This document shows, in pieces, positions 59,443-64,000 of a stretch of DNA of 64,000 bases; positions within the stretch are counted from its first letter, which is position 1, and every line of letters begins with the position of its first letter. The notes under the pieces are model-generated. The model ran no database searches, was not told where the DNA came from, and was given only the letters and a program-made list of their open reading frames with translations. Made by a program: the position numbers and the translations under genes. This stretch comes from Sipunculus nudus. Lineage: Eukaryota > Annelida > Sipuncula > Golfingiida > Sipunculidae. The stretch lies in the NCBI GenBank assembly GCA_026874595.1, contig CM049306.1, forward strand, positions 99,627,642 to 99,691,641. The letters run 5' to 3'.

Positions 59443-61417
59443 TTTTTAGCTCAGCTGACTATAAGTCATCTGAGCTATAGCGATCACTCTTTGTCCGTCG
59501 TCCGTCCGGCCATCCGGCCGTCTGTCCGATAACAAGGCACAAATCGTAACCGCTGGACTTGGAATCTTCTTACTTAACATCCAGAGAGGTCCATGAAAAA
59601 TCTCCTTGGAAACCTGGAATTAGGTCTCGGTTACCCATATCCTTTGAGCTATGGGGTCCCAAAGTACACCCCAGAATAGTAAAAAATTTCATACAAAAAC
59701 TTCAATATCTCATTAACTGCATCACTGATGGTCATGAGTTTTGGCATACGAATTTTTTTTCTCTATTCCCTATAAAAATGTGGACATCTGTTAACAGGGC
59801 ACAAATCGTAAAGACTGGACCTAGAATCTTCATTCTTGAGATTCTAAGAGACTTATGAAAAGTTTCCATGGAAACCAGAAATTAGGTCTCTGTTACCCAT
59901 CTCCTTCGAACTATGTGGCCCCAAAGTACCCCCCCCCCCCCCCCAGAATAGTGAAAAATTTCATACAAAAACTTCAATATCTCATTAACTACATCACTGA
60001 TGGTCATGATTTTTGGCATTCATATTGATCATGAGATGTTTCATCAGTTTCTGCAGACTGGTGGTGCCACCTGTATTTTTTAAATTTTTACAATTTTTTC
60101 TCTATTTTTGAGACCTTTAAGGATGTAGTTATCTGTCAACAGGGTTCAAATTGTAACGACTGGACCTAGAATCTTCATCCTTGACACAGGGTGACCCATG
60201 AAAGGTCTCCATGGAAACCAGAAATTAGGTCTTTGTTACCCATATCCTTCGAGCTATGGGGCCCCAAAGTACCAGCCAGAATAGTAAAAAATTTCATTAA
60301 AAAACTTCAATATCTGATTAACTACATCACTGATAGTCATGATTTTTGGCATACATATTGATCATGAGATGTTTCATCAGATTCTGCAGACTGGTGGCGC
60401 CACCTGTATTTTTCAAATTTTTACAATTTTTTTCTCTATTTTTGAGACCTTTAAGGATGCAGTTATCTGTCAACAGGGTTCAAATTGGACCTAGAATCTT
60501 CATTCTTGACACACAGGGAGACCTATGAAATGTCTCCATGGAAACCTGAAATTAGGTCCCTGTTACCCATATCCTTTGAGCTATGGCACTCCAAAGTACA
60601 GCTCAGAATAATGGAAAATTTGATACAAAAGCTGAAGTATCTGAACAACTAATGCAGAGATCACCATAATTGTTTGTATGGATATTGATCATGGAGTGTT
60701 TCATCAGTTTCTGCAGCCTGGTGGCACCACATATATTTTTTCGGGCTTTAATTCGATTTTTTTTCTCTATTTTTGAAACCTTTAAAGATATGAACATCTG
60801 TTAACATGGCACAAATCATAACAACTGGACCTAGAATCTTCATTCTTTACACACAGGGAGACCCATGAAAAATCTCGATGGAAACCTGAAAATAGGTCTC
60901 TGTTACCCATATCCGTTAAGCTGTATGGCTCCAAAATACCCCCCAAAATAATGAAAAATTTGATACAAAAACTCCAGTATCTCAATAACTACAACACTGA
61001 TGCTCATGATTTTTGGCATAAATATTGATCATGACATGTTCCATCAGTTTTAGCAGACTGGGTGTACCACCTCTATTTTTTTCAAATTTTTACGAATTAT
61101 TTTCTCTATTTTTGAGACCTTTAAAGATGTGGTTATCTGTCAACAGGGTACAAATTGTAACAACTGGACCTAGAATCTTCATTCTTGTCATGCAAGGAGG
61201 CCCATGAAAAGTGTCTGTAAAAACCTGAAATATGGTCTCTGTTACCCATATCCTTCAAGTTATAGGACTCAAAAGTACCCGTTAGAATAATGGAAATTTG
61301 ATACAAAAGCTGAAGTATCTGAACAACTAATCCAGAGACCACCATGCTTCTTTGCATGGATATTGACCATTAAGTGTTTTATTAGTTTCTGTAGACTGGT
61401 GGAGCCACCTGTATTTT
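59443..61417 (+). mobile_element. Family 2 element, 3' end lost
   Basis: It starts TTTTTAGCTCAGCTGACTAT then CATCTGAGCTATAGCGATCA and has five or six tandem units of about 300-350 bp with CCATGGAAACC and GGTGGCGCCACC-like sites (60060, 60393, 60720, 61399). It stops abruptly at 61417, where the family 4 start begins, so its 3' end is missing. Confidence 0.7.
59929..59944. repeat. Poly-C run
   Basis: About fifteen consecutive C within a family 2 tandem unit, where the sister units have only three or four. It is a local homopolymer expansion. Confidence 0.9.
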
Positions 61418-63970
61418 TTAGCGAACCTTTGAGCTTATGCGATGGCGCAGCGTCGTCCGTCCGTCGTCAGCCGTCCGCCGTTCAGGGCTGGCTTTCCGCC
61501 GTCCATGGCTGTAAGTCAAAAACTGTCTGAGCTAGCAGCTCCAAATGTGAGAATTCGTCACATGTGAAAGTTGGTGCCCTGGAGCTTATTATTGGGTATC
61601 TCCATTAATTTAGATTTTATAGAGAAAAAGCTTAAAAACCTTTTAAAATCTTCTCCTCTGAAACTGTCCAGCCAAATTGTCCAATATTTCACAGAAATGA
61701 TCCCTGAAACAATCTCTCTCAAGTTTGTTCGAATGGTTCCAGTTCGGAGATTTTTGGCCGAGTTACAGGAGGTTGAACTTAGTCATCTGTCCAAAAAAGC
61801 ATACTAAAATTAAAATCTCAGAAACGGCTAGAGCTATAATGACCAAATTTTATACCAATGTTTGTCACATTTGTCATATCTGATTTTGAGGTATTGGTGG
61901 CGCCACTACATTGATGTGTTTTTTACAAGCGAAAATGTAATTTTAAACTCTTCTAGCTTATACACTGATTCATGATGAAACTGTTCAGCTGATTGGTTTA
62001 AACTTTAGAAGAATTATTCTATGGTAGGGTTCTGCCAGTTTTATAAGAATAGATTGGGTAAATACAGTTTTAAAAAAAGCATTGTAGCCAATTGAAAAAG
62101 GCTTTCTGTATTTGAAAACAGATTTGATATCATGCAGCCAAGTCAAGAGGTCACTCAGTACAAACAGGTGGGGTCCAGACATCACCATGGCAACTGACCT
62201 GGCTCGGGGGGGGGGATGTCTAGACAATGTGTCTAGACGTCTAGACACAGCGTCTAGACGTCTGGACACAATGTTTAGATGCAGAATTCCCAGATTATGG
62301 GAACTATATCTTTCAACTGTTTGCAAAAACTTGGTTTGCATTTTAAGCGAATCGTGTTTATCATCAGGTCACATGTGAACTGCTGCGCCTTCATTTTTGG
62401 TTGACCTCTGACCTTTCCTTGCTGCCCAGTGTCCATTTGTGCGTCTGTTTCCACACATAAACCCACATACCTCGGGAACCGTTTGACCGATCAGGCTACA
62501 AATTTTGCACAAATGTAGCCCTTTGATAGCTTTATAACATACACTATAAATGGTGGCGCCACCTGCAACCATTTTTGCACAGCGTCCATCTGTTCATCTG
62601 CCTAGGGATAATATTACTCATATCTCAGCAGTGGTTTGACTTATCTGCCTAAACTTTTGCAGGTTTATACATCTTGGATAGCTTCCTGGATTTTGTGGCA
62701 GGTGGCGCCATATACATTTATGTTTACGCTGCAGACATCCAGGCTTATATATCGGAAACCGTTTGACCGATTGGGCCAAAATTTTGCATGTGTATAGATC
62801 TCATATAGCTCTTTTTCATATGCAAAACTGGTGGCGCCACCTGCAACCATTTTTGCACAGTGTCCGTCTGATTGTCTGCCGTGAGATACAATCACTCATA
62901 TCTCTGCACTGGTTGGACTTATCTGCCTTAAATTTGCAGTTCAATACATCCTGTACAGGTTTCTCGATTTTATGACAGGTGTCGCCACCTACTTTCACAT
63001 TTACTCTGCAGACATCCAAGCTCATATCTAGGGAACCGTTTGACCAATCAGGCCAAAATTTGGCATGTCTATAGATCTCACATAGCTCTTCATCATAGGC
63101 AAAACTGGTGATGCCACCTGCAACCATTTATGCACAGCGTCCATCTGTTCATCTGCCTTAGGTTAAAATCACTCATATCTCAGCAGTGGTTTGACTTTTC
63201 CACTTGAAATTTTGCAGGTATTTTACATCCATGACAGCTTTCTCGATTTTATGACAGGTGGCGCCACCTACATTCACGTTAACTCTGCAGACATCCAAGC
63301 TCATATCTCGGGAACCGTTTGACCGATTGGGCCAATATTTTGCTTGTGTATAGAACACATAGCTCTTCATCATAGGCAAAACTGGTGGCGCCACCTGCAA
63401 CCACTTATGCACAGCATCCATCTGTTCATCTGCCTTTGGATAATACCACTCATATCTCAGCAGTGGTTTGACTTTTCCACCTGAAATTTTGCAGGTATAT
63501 ACATCCTGGACAGCTTTCTCGATTTATGACAGTTTGCGCCACCTACATTCACGTTTACTCTGCAGACATTCAAGCTTATATATCGGGAACCATTTGACTG
63601 ATTGGGCAAAACGTTTGCATGTGTATAGATCTCACATAGCTCTTCATCATAGGCAAAACTGGTGGCGCCACCTGCAACCACTTATACTCAGCATCGATCT
63701 GTTGATCTGCCTTGGGATAAAATCACTCATATCTTGGCAGTGGTTTGACTTATCCACCTGAAATTTTGCAGGTTTATACATCCTGGACAATTTTCTCGAT
63801 TTTATGACAGGTGGCACCACATACATTCACGTTTAAGCTGCAGACAAACATGCTAATATGCAACACACCACGCTCTATTCCCCTTGCCACTTAATCCATG
63901 CCTCACTTCACCCGTCCCACTCTGATTTATGCGGATACACATAGTGGCTTGTCGACTACCCATATTCTGG
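61418..63970 (+). mobile_element. Composite element, plus orientation (families 4+1)
   Basis: It begins TTAGCGAACCTTTGAGCTTA, TGCGATGGCGCAGCGTCGTC, passes a TCTAGACGTCTAGAC patch (62218-62275), then family 1 tandem units (palindromes at 62552, 62701, 62830, 62978, 63109, 63258, 63384, 63531, 63661, 63812; several varied). It ends TATGCGGATACACA, a hairpin and CTGG at 63967-63970. It is the same composite as 1970-3820, inverted. Confidence 0.75.
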
Positions 63971-64000
63971 TTTTAAAATTTTCTAGTCCGAAACTTGCAG

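Overview
The window is nuclear DNA from an animal, most likely a bivalve or other mollusc. Genes are spliced with GT-AG introns, intergenic DNA is AT-rich, and most of the space holds short non-autonomous transposable elements of types common in molluscs. Two protein-coding genes can be supported. There is no rRNA, intact tRNA, CRISPR array or operon.

Gene 1 (minus strand, 19434 down to 5122) is a six-exon ubiquitin-specific protease (USP, peptidase family C19). The exons join in frame into 793 residues. Exons 1-2 encode an unusual N-terminal block of hydrophobic helices. Exons 3-4 encode a proline/glutamine-rich linker. Exons 4-6 encode the catalytic core, with Cys295, His746, Asn762/Asp763 and a CXXC...CXXC zinc ribbon. 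Exon 5 (7382-7512) is small and was found from splice phase and sequence. Gene 2 (plus strand, CDS 47772-49541) encodes 589 residues with three winged-helix-like repeats resembling the N-terminus of Egalitarian, a proline-rich linker and an S1/cold-shock-like domain. It has no exonuclease domain. Its CDS lies in one exon behind a 3' splice site, so its promoter is upstream; the CpG-richer stretch at 19.4-20.1 kb is a possible divergent promoter for both genes.

Layout: 1-1.97 kb featureless; 1.97-3.82 kb repeat element; 5.1-19.4 kb USP gene with element-filled introns; 19.4-20.1 kb candidate promoter; 20.1-47.7 kb intergenic DNA or a long gene 2 intron, with several elements and one possible orphan exon (34.8-35.1 kb); 47.7-49.6 kb gene 2; 49.6-55.1 kb AT-rich DNA with microsatellites; 55.1-64 kb almost continuous repeat elements.

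The repeat landscape is the most striking part. Several families share one architecture: a hairpin at the 5' end, a short subterminal inverted match near the 3' end, a second small hairpin just before the 3' end, and tandem repeats inside. This resembles Helitron2/HINE or bivalve 'pearl'-type elements, though that is inference. A 12-bp perfect palindrome, GGTGGCGCCACC, recurs about every 128 or 147 bp in one family and reappears in unrelated families. A hAT-type MITE with an exact 8-bp target duplication and a pogo-type element with 25-bp inverted ends are also clear.
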